DNA of 64,000 nt from Piscinibacter gummiphilus. Lineage in GTDB: Bacteria; Pseudomonadota; Gammaproteobacteria; Burkholderiales; Burkholderiaceae_C. The notes below the pieces were generated by a model. That model was not told the DNA's origin. It saw nothing but the letters and a program-made list of their open reading frames with translations, and did no database searches. Positions 28,918-37,417 of the stretch are shown one piece after another. The stretch is from positions 3,211,001 through 3,275,000 of the forward strand of contig NZ_CP136336.1 of the NCBI RefSeq assembly GCF_032681285.1. The letters are read 5' to 3'. How positions within the stretch are numbered: the stretch's first letter is position 1; each line of letters opens with the position of its first letter. The position numbers and the translations under genes were made by a program.

Positions 28918-30618
28918 TCAATCAGAGGCCGGCTTCGCAACTGTCAAACCTAGGGCGTGCAGTTGAACATGACACACCGGATGCAGAAGTACCCGGTTGG
29001 ACAACGCGTTGGACCCGCCCTTCACCTGAGCGATCAGGTGATGGTCGTGCCAACCCGTTTCTTCCGTGATGGCTTCGCCACAACGGACGCAAGCGCCATG
29101 CTGCGAGAGGAATAGCGTCGCCCATTGCTTGCGATAGGCCATGCTTTTCAGCAGCCGTTTCGCTCGCAGGTCTTCGCCATACGCTTCCCACTCGGGGTCG
29201 AACGGGTTGTACCCGCCCATGACCTTCCGATGCCTGACGATTTCCGTATCGGCAAGCCGATACAGCCGCGCCCATCGCGCCTCACCTTCATCGGATCGAA
29301 TCCGCGCCGCGAATTCGCTCCTGCCTTCGATGCGTGACCAATACTTCTCTGTCACCCATCGTGGGCTCTTCTTCGGATGTCTCCGACGTGCCCAGCGTGT
29401 CAACCGCCACCAAAGTAGCGAGTCGAGTCTGCGGAACGTCTCCTTTGCGACCACCGGGTGGTGGTACTGCGCCCAACCCCGAAGGACTGGGTTCAGCAGC
29501 TGGATCAGGTCCACCTGTTTCACCATCGCATTGGCCTTCACGATCCCCTTCACCTTGCTGTAGAACGCTTGCACGTTCTTCTTGCTTGGCTTGATCAGCA
29601 GGGTTCCCGAGTACTTCCGGAAATTCCAGCCTAGGAAATCGAACCCTTCGTCGATGTGAGTCACACGGGTTTTCGCCACGGATAGTCTCAACCCTCGTTG
29701 GGCGAGGAATGTTTCCACCCACGGCTTGACGACGCTTTCGAGAATGTCTTGCGACATTCCGGTGATCACGAAGTCGTCCGCATAACGAACCACATTGACC
29801 TTGAGCTTCTGGACTTTCGACTTGCCCACCGTCGCCACAAGATGCGCGACGAGGCCCGTCTCCAATCCATTCAGCGCCAAGTTCGCCAGTGTTGGCGAGA
29901 TGATGCCGCCCTGCGGCGTACCCGCATCGGTGCTTGTCAGCTGGCCCTTGTAGACCACTCCTGCCTTCAACCACTTGTTGACGATCACCTTGTCCGCGAG
30001 GACATGGCTCACGAGCCACTCGTGGTTGATGTGATCGAAGCAGCCTTCGATGTCCGCCTCCAGCACCCAAGGAGCCGCAGCTTTCTGGGATAGGCAGACG
30101 AACAACTGACTCATGGCATCGGCCGTTGAGCGATTTCTCCGAAAGCCGTAGCTATTCGGATCGCTCTGCGACTCGACGACTGGTTCCAGACTCAGCAGGT
30201 GGAGAGCCTGCATCGCCCGGTCCTTCATCGTTGGAATGCCCAGCGGGCGTTCCTTGCCGTTTGACTTGGGGATGAAGACCCGCCGTAACGGCGCAGGTCG
30301 GTATCCCCGTTGCTGCTTCAAAGCACTGACAGCCTCCCATTTGCGGGTCGGCGTATCCCACAGCTCGCGGTCGACGCCTGCCGTCCGCTTGCCCTGGTTT
30401 TCAGTCACTCGTCGCACCGCCAGTGCCCTGGCGCTGAACGAGCGGGTCAGCGACCGTTGCAGAGCTTTCACCCTGCGCCAATCGCATTCCTTCGTAGCCT
30501 TCGCTATCCGAATTTGCATCGCTCTCACCTGCTGATCCGCGCGGTGCCAATCAATGGCGTGCCACTCGGCCGGCAGATGCGAGGACGCAGAATCATCGGG
30601 ATCGATGATTGCTTCCAT
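28918..30618 (-). CDS. ltrA: group II intron-encoded reverse transcriptase/maturase with HNH endonuclease
   Basis: A 566-residue multifunctional intron protein. It has an N-terminal RT-0/RT region (RVFIPKSNGKERPLGIPTMK near 115, shortened), the polymerase motif YADD in VVRYADDFVIT near 274, and SPTLANLALNGLE. The maturase/X domain has GWAQYHHPVV near 375. The C-terminal HNH/zinc-finger endonuclease has CVRCGEAI, HDHHLIAQVKGG and LLHPVCHVQLH. The start ATG at 30618 follows a gaggaaag ribosome site; the upstream ATG at 30699 lacks one. No frameshift is seen and all active-site residues are present, so the element looks competent for retrohoming. Confidence 0.95.
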   Translation of the reverse strand: MEAIIDPDDSASSHLPAEWHAIDWHRADQQVRAMQIRIAKATKECDWRRVKALQRSLTRSFSARALAVRRVTENQGKRTAGVDRELWDTPTRKWEAVSALKQQRGYRPAPLRRVFIPKSNGKERPLGIPTMKDRAMQALHLLSLEPVVESQSDPNSYGFRRNRSTADAMSQLFVCLSQKAAAPWVLEADIEGCFDHINHEWLVSHVLADKVIVNKWLKAGVVYKGQLTSTDAGTPQGGIISPTLANLALNGLETGLVAHLVATVGKSKVQKLKVNVVRYADDFVITGMSQDILESVVKPWVETFLAQRGLRLSVAKTRVTHIDEGFDFLGWNFRKYSGTLLIKPSKKNVQAFYSKVKGIVKANAMVKQVDLIQLLNPVLRGWAQYHHPVVAKETFRRLDSLLWWRLTRWARRRHPKKSPRWVTEKYWSRIEGRSEFAARIRSDEGEARWARLYRLADTEIVRHRKVMGGYNPFDPEWEAYGEDLRAKRLLKSMAYRKQWATLFLSQHGACVRCGEAITEETGWHDHHLIAQVKGGSNALSNRVLLHPVCHVQLHALGLTVAKPASD

Positions 30619-30979
30619 GCTTTCCTCGTTGGTTGCCCTTCGAGGACGCACGACTCCCCGAAGGGACGTGCATCCCCTCGGGGTGTTAGAACTCAGCAAC
30701 CGGCTAACGACGGTTGCACCACGTGGAAGTGGGCCTGCTTTCGCAGCGGAGCATCAGCTCCTATCCCGGCGATTACAGCCGGGCCTTCGCTTTTTCCACG
30801 ATCCCATACCCCCTCGTCCGACAGGTCGCCTTGCGGCTTCCCTGCCCTTGCACCGAAGTGCGCAGGCGGACGGTGGGGCTTACCACGTTCCTCTGATCGC
30901 CGACAGCGCGGTAGTGATCCGCGATGCCTGTCCGTTTAGGGTCCATCTTTCCCGGGGCCGCCTCGTGGCGATGTGCTCT

Positions 30980-30987
30980 CTTTTGCG
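30980..30987 (-). other. EBS1 of the group II intron (candidate)
   Basis: On the transcribed strand this reads CGCAAAAG, perfectly complementary to the eight exon bases before the intron start (31531-31538). EBS2 is proposed about 65 nt upstream in the RNA, which is the usual spacing. It is about 550 nt from the intron 5' end, somewhat farther than in most introns, so domain I would have to contain extra sequence. Folding of domain I was not done. Confidence 0.6.
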
Positions 30988-31541
30988 ACGAGCGCAACCG
31001 GCGGCGTGCCTTTTGGCTATGGCCTGACAGCAGGTTTGGCCATTCAATTCTTACCCGGGTTCAGTCGATGGTTCACGTGAGTTACCCATGCGGAACTAGC
31101 CTAGCCCCTCCTCCGCCGTCCTGCTGGCAGATTCCAATCACCCCTCGCGGAAATGATCGCCACCGAAGTGGGAGACATTGTTTGACGGGCTTCACACACG
31201 GCCGTTACCAGCCATGCATGCCGTCGTAGGCTACTGTTGATCGCACAACAGGTCGTGGCTGGCAGATGCCAACACGACAAGGCGAAGAGAGACTTTCGTC
31301 GCTCTATGGAGAACCATGCTTTCGTCTCACGACGTAGCGAACATTCCGTACCGGCAACGCCCGCAGCTTCGTCACGGTCCACTTCCGATACTGCTGGAAG
31401 TTTCCCGTCACATGCACCCTGTTCGGGTGTGGCTCCTCAGGCATCTCAGCCTGCGAACTGGTCCGAAAACCAGATCTATCTAGGGCTGCATAACCCCGCA
31501 GCTAGGGAGAGCAACACAGACGTGTCGCACCGCAAAAGCGA

Positions 31542-31547
31542 ATTATA
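31542..31547 (-). promoter_or_regulatory. -10 element (TATAAT) of the guaB promoter, next to the intron 5' end
   Basis: On the minus strand this is a perfect TATAAT in an otherwise very GC-rich stretch, followed by TCG as at the mfd promoter (TATAATTCG). No clear TTGACA is seen 16-18 nt upstream. Transcription would start at about 31533-31536, leaving only three to six exon bases before the intron. It overlaps the proposed IBS2. The guaB promoter is the natural assignment because nothing else on this strand starts here. Confidence 0.6.
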
Positions 31548-31724
31548 CGGACGCCGGACGCCCTCGCCTGGCTGGCCATCGCAGCCTTGACGCAACGCCG
31601 ACTTGGCTGGCTTCACGGGAATAGTTCACGGAATCGGCGAGGTCATTGAAACCATTGGCGACAAAGCCCGCACGGAGGCGCCACGCCGAGCGTTAAGGAG
31701 CTTTTGCACGACTACACTTTCAGG

Positions 31725-32282
31725 ATGAAATTCGCTCGTTCGCCTCGCGTTGTTCGGCTCGCGGCCGTGACCGCCGCAGCCCTGTTTGCCTTTGGCCTGA
31801 GCCAGCCGGCCGCAGCCCAGTGGAAATGGAAGGACAAGACCGGCCGCGTGCAGTACAGCGACCTGCCGCCGCCGCCGAACGTCAGTGAGTCCGAGATCCT
31901 GCAGCGCCCGAGCGGTGCCTCGGCGCGCAAGCCGCCGCCGTTCGCAGCCAACAGCGCCCAGGCCGCCGCCGCGGCAATGGCGGCTTCGGCCGCCGCCTCC
32001 GGCGCCGACGGCGCCGCCAAGGGCGTCGACCCCGAACTCGAGGCCAAGCGCAAGAAGGCCGCCGACGAAGAAGGCGCCAAGCGCCGCGCCGAGGAAGAAA
32101 AGCAGAAAGCCGCTAAGGCCGAGAACTGCCAACGGGCCAAAGGCCAGCTGCGCGCGCTGGAAGACGGCATGCGCATGGCGCGTGTCAACGAAAAGGGTGA
32201 GCGCGAAATCCTCGACGACAAGGGCCGCGCCGAAGAGACCAAGCGCGCCCGCGACGTCGTCGCCAGCGACTGCGCCCGCTGA
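31725..32282 (+). CDS. DUF4124 domain-containing periplasmic protein
   Basis: A 185-residue protein with a signal peptide (RLAAVTAAALFAFGLSQPAA, cleavage near AAAQ). A DUF4124 motif QWKWKDKTGRVQYSDLPPPP follows, then a low-complexity Ala-rich stretch and a Lys/Glu/Ala coiled coil near 105-150 carrying one cysteine. The function of DUF4124 is unknown. The gene usually lies beside guaB in this order of bacteria. An alternative TTG start at 31704 exists; the ATG at 31725 gives the better signal peptide. Confidence 0.85.
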   Translation: MKFARSPRVVRLAAVTAAALFAFGLSQPAAAQWKWKDKTGRVQYSDLPPPPNVSESEILQRPSGASARKPPPFAANSAQAAAAAMAASAAASGADGAAKGVDPELEAKRKKAADEEGAKRRAEEEKQKAAKAENCQRAKGQLRALEDGMRMARVNEKGEREILDDKGRAEETKRARDVVASDCAR

Positions 32283-32284
32283 TC

Positions 32285-32593
32285 TCAGCCCGCCTTCTTG
32301 GCCCGGTGGCTGCGATAGCGCAGGCGCCGCGCTTCTTTCGGGTCCACCTTGAGCGGGCGATAGAGCTCGACGCGATCCCGATCCCGCAGCGGATGTTCCA
32401 GCCCACGCGTTGCCCCCCACACTCCTACTGACACCCCCCCTGGCGTGAGTTCTGGATGGGCAGCGAGCACGCCGCTTTGAGTGATGGCATTGCCGACACA
32501 ACTGCCCGGCGGCAGTCGAAGTACCCAGCGCTCCACACGCCCCGGCTCCGGGCTGTACGCCACCTCGACGACCAGCAACTCAGCGCTCGCCAT
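32285..32593 (-). CDS. rnfH: RnfH family protein
   Basis: A 102-residue small beta-grasp protein. LLVVEVAYSPEPGRVERWVL at the start and RDRDRVELYRPLKVDPKEAR near the end (both shortened patterns) are the RnfH/UPF0125 hallmarks. It overlaps ratA by 14 nt and ends 2 nt from the convergent DUF4124 stop. The role is uncertain: it is named for rnf linkage in other bacteria but is commonly coupled to ratA. Confidence 0.9.
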   Translation of the reverse strand: MASAELLVVEVAYSPEPGRVERWVLRLPPGSCVGNAITQSGVLAAHPELTPGGVSVGVWGATRGLEHPLRDRDRVELYRPLKVDPKEARRLRYRSHRAKKAG

Positions 32594-33035
32594 ACACCTG
32601 AGCGGCCCGCTTCACGAAGGCATCGACGAAGGTGTTGGCCACTTTGTCGAACACCGGGCTCACGACCAATTCCAGCGGGCGGCTCGAGAACGCGTAGCGC
32701 AGATCGAACTCGATCTTGCAAGCCGGCACCGGGTTCGCACCGGGCAAAGCGAGCGGCACGAAACGCCAGGCGCCGTCGAGCACCGAGAACGGCCCATCGA
32801 CCAGGGACACGGTCACGCTGCTCTCGGCCACATGCTCGTTGCGGGTGGTGAAGGCATGGCGCAGGCCGCCGTAGGCCAAATGAAGCTTGGCCGTCATGCC
32901 GGTGTCGTCTCGGGTCAGGACCTCGGCCTTTTCGCACCACGGCAGAAACTGCGGATAGGACGGGATGTCCACGACAAGCGTGTACATCTCAGGGGCCGAA
33001 TACGTGAGGAGAACGGACTTCCGAACCTGCTTCAT
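32580..33035 (-). CDS. ratA: RatA family / START-like polyketide cyclase protein
   Basis: A 151-residue SRPBCC/START-fold protein: VVDIPSYPQFLPWCEKAEVL near 22 and FDKVANTFVDAFVKRAAQVYG at the end, both shortened forms of the RatA/COQ10 pattern. In E. coli RatA was described as inhibiting 70S subunit association, while the fold suggests ubiquinone or lipid binding as in Coq10. It is divergent from smpB across 47 bp, the usual arrangement. TACAAT on the minus strand at 33046-33051 is a plausible -10. Confidence 0.9.
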   Translation of the reverse strand: MKQVRKSVLLTYSAPEMYTLVVDIPSYPQFLPWCEKAEVLTRDDTGMTAKLHLAYGGLRHAFTTRNEHVAESSVTVSLVDGPFSVLDGAWRFVPLALPGANPVPACKIEFDLRYAFSSRPLELVVSPVFDKVANTFVDAFVKRAAQVYGER

Positions 33036-33082
33036 AGAATCGAAGGATTGTATTGAGGGCCAAGTGCCCCCACCTGTGCCCC

Positions 33083-33547
33083 ATGTCCATCGCTGAAAAC
33101 CGCCGCGCCCGTTTCGACTACCACCTCGAAGAGAAGTACGAGGCCGGCATGGTGCTGGCCGGCTGGGAGATCAAGGCCATCCGCGCCGGCCAGGTGCAAC
33201 TCACCGATGGCTACGTGGTGATCCGCGATGGCGAGCTGTTCCTGATCGGCTGCCGCATCAACGCCTTGCGCAGCGCCTCGTCCCATGTGAACCCCGAGGC
33301 CGACCGAACGAAGAAGCTGCTGATGCACAAGGCGGAGATCAAGCGCCTGATCGGCAAGGTCGAGCAGAAAGGCTTCACTCTCGTACCACTCGACCTGCAC
33401 TACAAGGGCGGGCGGGTGAAGGCCGAGATCGCGCTCGCCAAGGGCAAGGCCGAGCACGACAAACGCAACACCGAGAAGAAGCGCGACTGGGAGCGGGAAA
33501 AGGGACGACTGATGAGACACAAAGTCTCATCAGGTCCGAAGGACTGA
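33083..33547 (+). CDS. smpB: SsrA-binding protein SmpB
   Basis: A 154-residue tmRNA-binding protein for trans-translation. [33 protein letters not shown] and the lysine-rich C-terminal tail [11 protein letters not shown] are all standard. The start ATG at 33083 (MSIAENRR) fits the family; the frame is open to 33053 without support. The last 13 residues ([13 protein letters not shown]) are encoded by a perfect 10-bp stem hairpin, and the same coding tail is repeated just downstream. Confidence 0.96.
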   Translation: MSIAENRRARFDYHLEEKYEAGMVLAGWEIKAIRAGQVQLTDGYVVIRDGELFLIGCRINALRSASSHVNPEADRTKKLLMHKAEIKRLIGKVEQKGFTLVPLDLHYKGGRVKAEIALAKGKAEHDKRNTEKKRDWEREKGRLMRHKVSSGPKD

Positions 33548-33636
33548 CACGCGAAGCGGGTCATCGGCACTTTCGGCGAAGCCAAAAGGGCCGGCTGATG
33601 AGGCACAAGGTCTCGTCCGGTCCCACGAAGGAGTGA
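33500..33636 (+). repeat. tandem duplication of the smpB 3' tail with conserved hairpin
   Basis: Copy 1 is inside smpB: CTGATGAGAC-ACAAA-GTCTCATCAG, a perfect 10-bp stem at 33509-33533. Copy 2 (about 33586-33636) has the stem CTGATGAGGC / GTCTCGTCCG and would encode [14 protein letters not shown] in another frame, ending in TGA. Most differences fall at third codon positions or keep pairing (A-T to G-T or G-C). The stem may serve as a bidirectional transcription end between smpB and the convergent metC, although no long T tract follows. Confidence 0.75.
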
Positions 33637-33637
33637 G

Positions 33638-34825
33638 TCAAGGCCCGAGGGCGTGCAGGGCCTGCTGACAGTCGTGGATGAGGTCGCCCACAGCCTCCAG
33701 GCCCACCGAGAAGCGCACCAGCGTCCCACTGTAGGCCGGCTCGTGCCGCATGCCCTTCAGGTTGTAGGGAACCGCCAGGCTCACCGGCCCGGCCCACGAG
33801 TAGCCGATCTTGAAGATGCGCAACGCATCGATGAAGGCGTACACCTGCTCCGGGCTGTAGCGCTCGTTGAACACCACCGAGAACAGACCCGCCGCCCGCG
33901 TGCACAAGCGCTGCCAGCACTCATGCCCCGGTGACCCGGGCAAGGCGGGGTGCAGCACCTGCACCACCTCGCGCCGCTGCGACCACCAGGCGGCCAGCGT
34001 GCGAGAGGCGGCATCCTGCGCTTCGTAGCGCAGCGCAAGCGACGGCAGGGAGCGCAACACCAGCTCCACATCGTTGCCGCCCACACCCCAGCCCATGCGC
34101 ATGTGGCAGAACTTCAAGATCAGATGCAAGGCTTCGTCGCGCGTGGTCACCGCGCCCATCAGCACGTCGCCGCCGCCCGAGGGGTACTTGGTCAGCGCCT
34201 GCACGGACACATCCACACCCAGGGCATCGCCACCTGGCGTGAGGTCGAACGGGTTGAACGCGATGCCGGCGCCCCAGGTGTTGTCAAGCGCGACCTTGAC
34301 GCCCCGCTCCCGCGCCAACTTCACCAGCGCGGGCAGGTCCGGGAACTCCATGGTCACCGAGCCCGCCGCTTCGAGCCACAGGAGCTTGGTCTGCGGGCCG
34401 ATCAGGGCCGCGAGGCCTCGCGCATCCATCGGGTCATAGAAGCGGTGCGTGATGCCCCAGCCCGCGAGCTCGTTTCGGGCCAGCTCCTTGCTCGGCCCAT
34501 AGGCGTTATCGGGGATCAACACCTCGTCGCCCTGCTTCAGGAGCGCCATGTCGACCAACGTGATCGCCGCGAGGCCGCTGGGCACGAGCAGGGTTTGCAA
34601 GCCACCTTCCAGCGTGGCGATGCGCTCCTCGAGCGTGAAGGTCGTCGGCGTGCCATGCAGGCCGTAGGTGTAGCCGGTCTTGGATCGCCAGTTGCGCGCC
34701 TGCAGCGCCGCCACGTTCGGAAAGACGACCGTCGACGCCTTGTGGACGCCGGGCGCCACGGCCTCGAAGCCCGCCGGCGGCACGTAGGGGTGATGGATGA
34801 GCCCGGTGCGCTTGTCCTGGCTCAT
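33638..34825 (-). CDS. metC: cystathionine beta-lyase / trans-sulfuration PLP enzyme
   Basis: A 395-residue Cys/Met-metabolism PLP enzyme. The PLP lysine is in VSVQALTKYPSGGGDVLMG near 213, the phosphate contact GLAAITL near 85, and DNTWGAG precedes the lysine by about 30 residues. The active-site tyrosine motif KTGYTYGLHGTPT near 49 favours the beta-lyase MetC group. It cleaves cystathionine to homocysteine, pyruvate and ammonia. It begins 3 nt after rimO and ends next to the duplicated smpB tail. Confidence 0.88.
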   Translation of the reverse strand: MSQDKRTGLIHHPYVPPAGFEAVAPGVHKASTVVFPNVAALQARNWRSKTGYTYGLHGTPTTFTLEERIATLEGGLQTLLVPSGLAAITLVDMALLKQGDEVLIPDNAYGPSKELARNELAGWGITHRFYDPMDARGLAALIGPQTKLLWLEAAGSVTMEFPDLPALVKLARERGVKVALDNTWGAGIAFNPFDLTPGGDALGVDVSVQALTKYPSGGGDVLMGAVTTRDEALHLILKFCHMRMGWGVGGNDVELVLRSLPSLALRYEAQDAASRTLAAWWSQRREVVQVLHPALPGSPGHECWQRLCTRAAGLFSVVFNERYSPEQVYAFIDALRIFKIGYSWAGPVSLAVPYNLKGMRHEPAYSGTLVRFSVGLEAVGDLIHDCQQALHALGP

Positions 34826-34828
34826 GGT

Positions 34829-36217
34829 TCAGATCGGCTGGGCGATGAGGTCATGCCCACGGGTGTCGACGATGCGGGCCTGCGTGAATTCACCCACTTT
34901 CAGCGTCTTCGACAACTTCTGCGGCGCAAGCAGCTGCACCGTGCCGTCGATCTCGGGCGCATCGGCGTAGCTGCGGCCCACGCCGCCCTTCTTGCCCATC
35001 GCCGGGGCCGAATCGACCAGCACCTGCATCGTCGCCCCCACGCGGCTGCGCAGCTTGGCCGCCGAGACTTCTTCGGCAACGGCCATGAAGCGGGCACGAC
35101 GCACTTCGCGCACCTCAGCAGGCACAGGGTTCGGCAGCTCGTTGGCGGTCGCGCCTTCCACCGGCGAATAGGCGAAGCAGCCCGCGCGGTCGATCTGCGC
35201 CTCGCGCATGAAGCCGAGCAGGTGCTCGAACTCGGCGTCGGTCTCGCCCGGGAAACCGGCGATGAAGGTACTGCGCACCACGAGCTCGGGGCACACCTCA
35301 CGCCAGCGCAGTAGCCGGTCGAGGTTCTTCTCGCCGTTGGCCGGGCGCTTCATGCGCTTGAGCACGTCGGGGTGGGAATGCTGGAACGGCACGTCGAGGT
35401 ACGGCAGGATCAGCCCTTCGGCCATCAGCGGCAGCACCTCGTCGACGTGCGGGTACGGATAGACGTAGTGCAGGCGCACCCAGGCGCCATGCTGCTGCGC
35501 CAAGGCACCGAGCTTCTCGCACAGGTCGAGCATGCGGGTCTTGACGGGTTTGCCATCCCAGAAGCCGGTGCGGTACTTCACGTCGACGCCGTAGGCGCTC
35601 GTGTCCTGGCTGATGACGAGCAGTTCCTTCACGCCGGCCTCGAACAGCCGCTGCGCTTCGGAGAGCACATCGCCGATGGGCCGCGACACCAGGTCACCGC
35701 GCATGCTCGGGATGATGCAGAAGCTGCAACGGTGGTTGCAGCCTTCGCTGATCTTCAGGTACGCGTAGTGCTTGGGTGTGAGCTTGATGCCCTGCGCCGG
35801 CACCAGGTCGACGAACGGGTCGTGCGGCTTGGGCACGTGCTTGTGCACGGCATCCATCACCTCGTTCGTCGCGTGCGGGCCGGTCACGGCGAGCACGCTC
35901 GGATGCATCTGCTGCACCAGGTTGCCGCCGCCGTCACCTGCCTTGGCGCCCAGGCAGCCAGTGACGATCACCTTGCCGTTCTCGGCCAGCGCCTCGCCGA
36001 TGGTGTCGAGGCTTTCCTTCACCGCATCGTCGATGAAGCCGCAGGTGTTGACGATCACGAGATCGGCCCCCGCGAAGGTCTTGGAGGTGTCGTAGCCCTC
36101 GGCGCGCAGTTGCGTGAGGATGAGCTCGGAATCGGTCAGCGCCTTGGGGCAGCCAAGCGAGACGAATCCGATCTTGGGGGCCACGCCCGTGGGCGCAGCG
36201 AGGGTGTCTTCTGTCAT
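34829..36217 (-). CDS. rimO: ribosomal protein S12 methylthiotransferase
   Basis: A 462-residue radical-SAM enzyme that adds a methylthio group to Asp89 of ribosomal protein S12. The N-terminal MTTase cysteines lie in [22 protein letters not shown] and VTGCLGAK. The radical SAM cluster is [11 protein letters not shown] near 160, and a TRAM domain forms the C-terminus. [12 protein letters not shown] distinguishes it from MiaB. It is in a run phaR-rimO-metC with short gaps. Confidence 0.96.
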   Translation of the reverse strand: MTEDTLAAPTGVAPKIGFVSLGCPKALTDSELILTQLRAEGYDTSKTFAGADLVIVNTCGFIDDAVKESLDTIGEALAENGKVIVTGCLGAKAGDGGGNLVQQMHPSVLAVTGPHATNEVMDAVHKHVPKPHDPFVDLVPAQGIKLTPKHYAYLKISEGCNHRCSFCIIPSMRGDLVSRPIGDVLSEAQRLFEAGVKELLVISQDTSAYGVDVKYRTGFWDGKPVKTRMLDLCEKLGALAQQHGAWVRLHYVYPYPHVDEVLPLMAEGLILPYLDVPFQHSHPDVLKRMKRPANGEKNLDRLLRWREVCPELVVRSTFIAGFPGETDAEFEHLLGFMREAQIDRAGCFAYSPVEGATANELPNPVPAEVREVRRARFMAVAEEVSAAKLRSRVGATMQVLVDSAPAMGKKGGVGRSYADAPEIDGTVQLLAPQKLSKTLKVGEFTQARIVDTRGHDLIAQPI

Positions 36218-36248
36218 CCGGGGATTTTCCCCCGAAACGACAGGCGGG

Positions 36249-36833
36249 TCAGCGCTTGGGCCCGCCGAAACCGGGCATCCCCGGGAAGAAGGTCTCGGCC
36301 TGCTTGGTCATCTGCTCCTGCATCTTCTCGAACATGTTCTTCGACTGCTCGAGGTAGCTGCCCATCAGGTTCTGCACGCCGGGGGCCTGGCCGTTGAGGA
36401 ACTGCGTCCAGACCTCGGGATTCATCATGTTGGCGTCGTACAGACCCTTGGACTGCTCGGCCAGGTTCTTCTGGATGTCGGTGAAGGTCTGCAGGTTCTT
36501 CTCGAGGTAAGACCCCATCATCCCTTGCATGGCATGGCCGTAGAACCGGATGATCTGCGCCAGCATCTGCGACGAGAACATCGGCACGCCGCCCGTCTCT
36601 TCTTCCAGGATGATCTGGAGCAGGATGCTGCGGGTGAGGTCATCGCCGGTCTTGGCATCGCGCACCACGAAGTCCTGGCCTTCGAGCACCATCTTCTTCA
36701 CGTCGGCCAGCGTGATGTAGCTGCTGGTCTGCGTGTCGTACAGGCGGCGGTTGGGGTACTTCTTGAGAACGCGCTGGCTGTTGCCGTCGGTGCTGCCGTC
36801 TTCGGAAGCCGATGGGCGGCGGGATTGGGCCAT
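36249..36833 (-). CDS. phaR: polyhydroxyalkanoate synthesis repressor PhaR
   Basis: The 194-residue regulator has the PHB_acc_N DNA-binding domain ([20 protein letters not shown] near 22-41) followed by the PHB_acc repeats ([24 protein letters not shown], near 88). A Met/Gln/Phe-rich tail ends [11 protein letters not shown]. It represses phasin and PHA genes and is released by binding to PHB granules. bdhA in the same window makes PHB turnover likely in this organism. Confidence 0.95.
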   Translation of the reverse strand: MAQSRRPSASEDGSTDGNSQRVLKKYPNRRLYDTQTSSYITLADVKKMVLEGQDFVVRDAKTGDDLTRSILLQIILEEETGGVPMFSSQMLAQIIRFYGHAMQGMMGSYLEKNLQTFTDIQKNLAEQSKGLYDANMMNPEVWTQFLNGQAPGVQNLMGSYLEQSKNMFEKMQEQMTKQAETFFPGMPGFGGPKR

Positions 36834-36932
36834 TCAATGAACTCCTGTCTCACCTGTGTGCAGGCGTGCAAAAAGATTCTAGGAGCCCGCTTCTGCACCC
36901 TGCGAAGGGTTTTCCCGGCAGGCTGGGGGCAC

Positions 36933-37235
36933 TCACGCAGGGTCTTCGTTTGGCGACGACTCCGGATCGAAGGGCTGCACGCCCAGGCGTCTTGTCGTTG
37001 CGTCGACCGCGGCAGAAAGCTTTGCCAGCTTCTGGTTCAACCCCTGCCAGTTGCGGATGCACTCGTTCACCGGGTCCATCGGGTAGTAGAGCTTGTGCTG
37101 CTTCTCCTGCGCGGCAGACAGCGCGAAGCGCACCAGGTCGTTGAGCTGGAAGGCGTAGTCGGCCATGAGCGCACGGGTCTCGGCCACGTGCGCATCGATC
37201 ATCTGCTGGCGGCGGGGCGTCATGTCCATCGGCAA
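36933..37235 (-). CDS. conserved hypothetical protein (about 100 residues)
   Basis: A 100-residue, mostly helical and charged protein starting MPMDMTPRRQQMIDAHVAET, with no signal peptide or membrane segment. Family not recognised with certainty. It lies between the tRNA-Val terminator and phaR in the same direction, 99 bp upstream of phaR. Codon use matches its neighbours and the start has gagggag about 9 nt upstream, so it is likely a real gene. Confidence 0.65.
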   Translation of the reverse strand: MPMDMTPRRQQMIDAHVAETRALMADYAFQLNDLVRFALSAAQEKQHKLYYPMDPVNECIRNWQGLNQKLAKLSAAVDATTRRLGVQPFDPESSPNEDPA

Positions 37236-37254
37236 GCTCCGAGGGAGAAAGAGA

Positions 37255-37284
37255 AAGAGCCCGTTCCTTGCGAAACGGGCTCTT
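37255..37284 (-). terminator. rho-independent terminator of tRNA-Val
   Basis: A perfect 11-bp stem AAGAGCCCGTT / AACGGGCTCTT with an 8-nt loop is followed on the minus strand by a pyrimidine-rich TTTCTCTTTCTC. It starts 15 nt downstream of the tRNA 3' end and lies just upstream of the small conserved gene. Confidence 0.85.
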
Positions 37285-37299
37285 CAGGTCTGACGTGTT

Positions 37300-37374
37300 T
37301 GGTGGGCGATGAGAGGGTCGAACTCCCGACATCCTCCACGTCAAAGAGGCGCTCTACCACTGAGCTAATCGCCC
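37300..37374 (-). tRNA. tRNA-Val (GAC)
   Basis: The minus strand folds as a complete cloverleaf: acceptor GGGCGAT / ATCGCCC, D arm GCTC-AGTGGTAGA-GC, anticodon stem CCTCT / GGAGG with loop TTGACGT (anticodon GAC, reading valine GUC), T arm GGGAG-TTCGACC-CTCTC and encoded CCA. It lies downstream of relA and has its own terminator. No integrase or att-like duplication of its 3' end is visible in the window. Confidence 0.96.
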
Positions 37375-37383
37375 GAGCCCGTG

Positions 37384-37389
37384 ACTATA
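37384..37389 (-). promoter_or_regulatory. candidate -10 element of tRNA-Val
   Basis: On the minus strand this reads TATAGT, 9 nt before the tRNA 5' end, in a GC-rich context right after the relA stop. No good -35 was found. It is supported mainly by position. Confidence 0.4.
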
Positions 37390-37417
37390 ACACTGGTCTT
37401 GGCGGCTCAGAAGCCCG

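Noticed and set aside
30640..30690. CCCCGAGGGGATGC block inside the intron as a third copy of the 81-bp repeat
   Set aside because: Only about 14 bases match. The rest of the element is absent and the segment fits an intron domain IV stem near the maturase start.
30773..30997. 74-codon frame in the intron 5' part
   Set aside because: Lies in ribozyme domains I-III with no ribosome site or family match.
37300..37374. tRNA-Val as integration site of a genomic island
   Set aside because: No integrase gene and no duplicated tRNA 3' end were seen, and both flanks are core genes.
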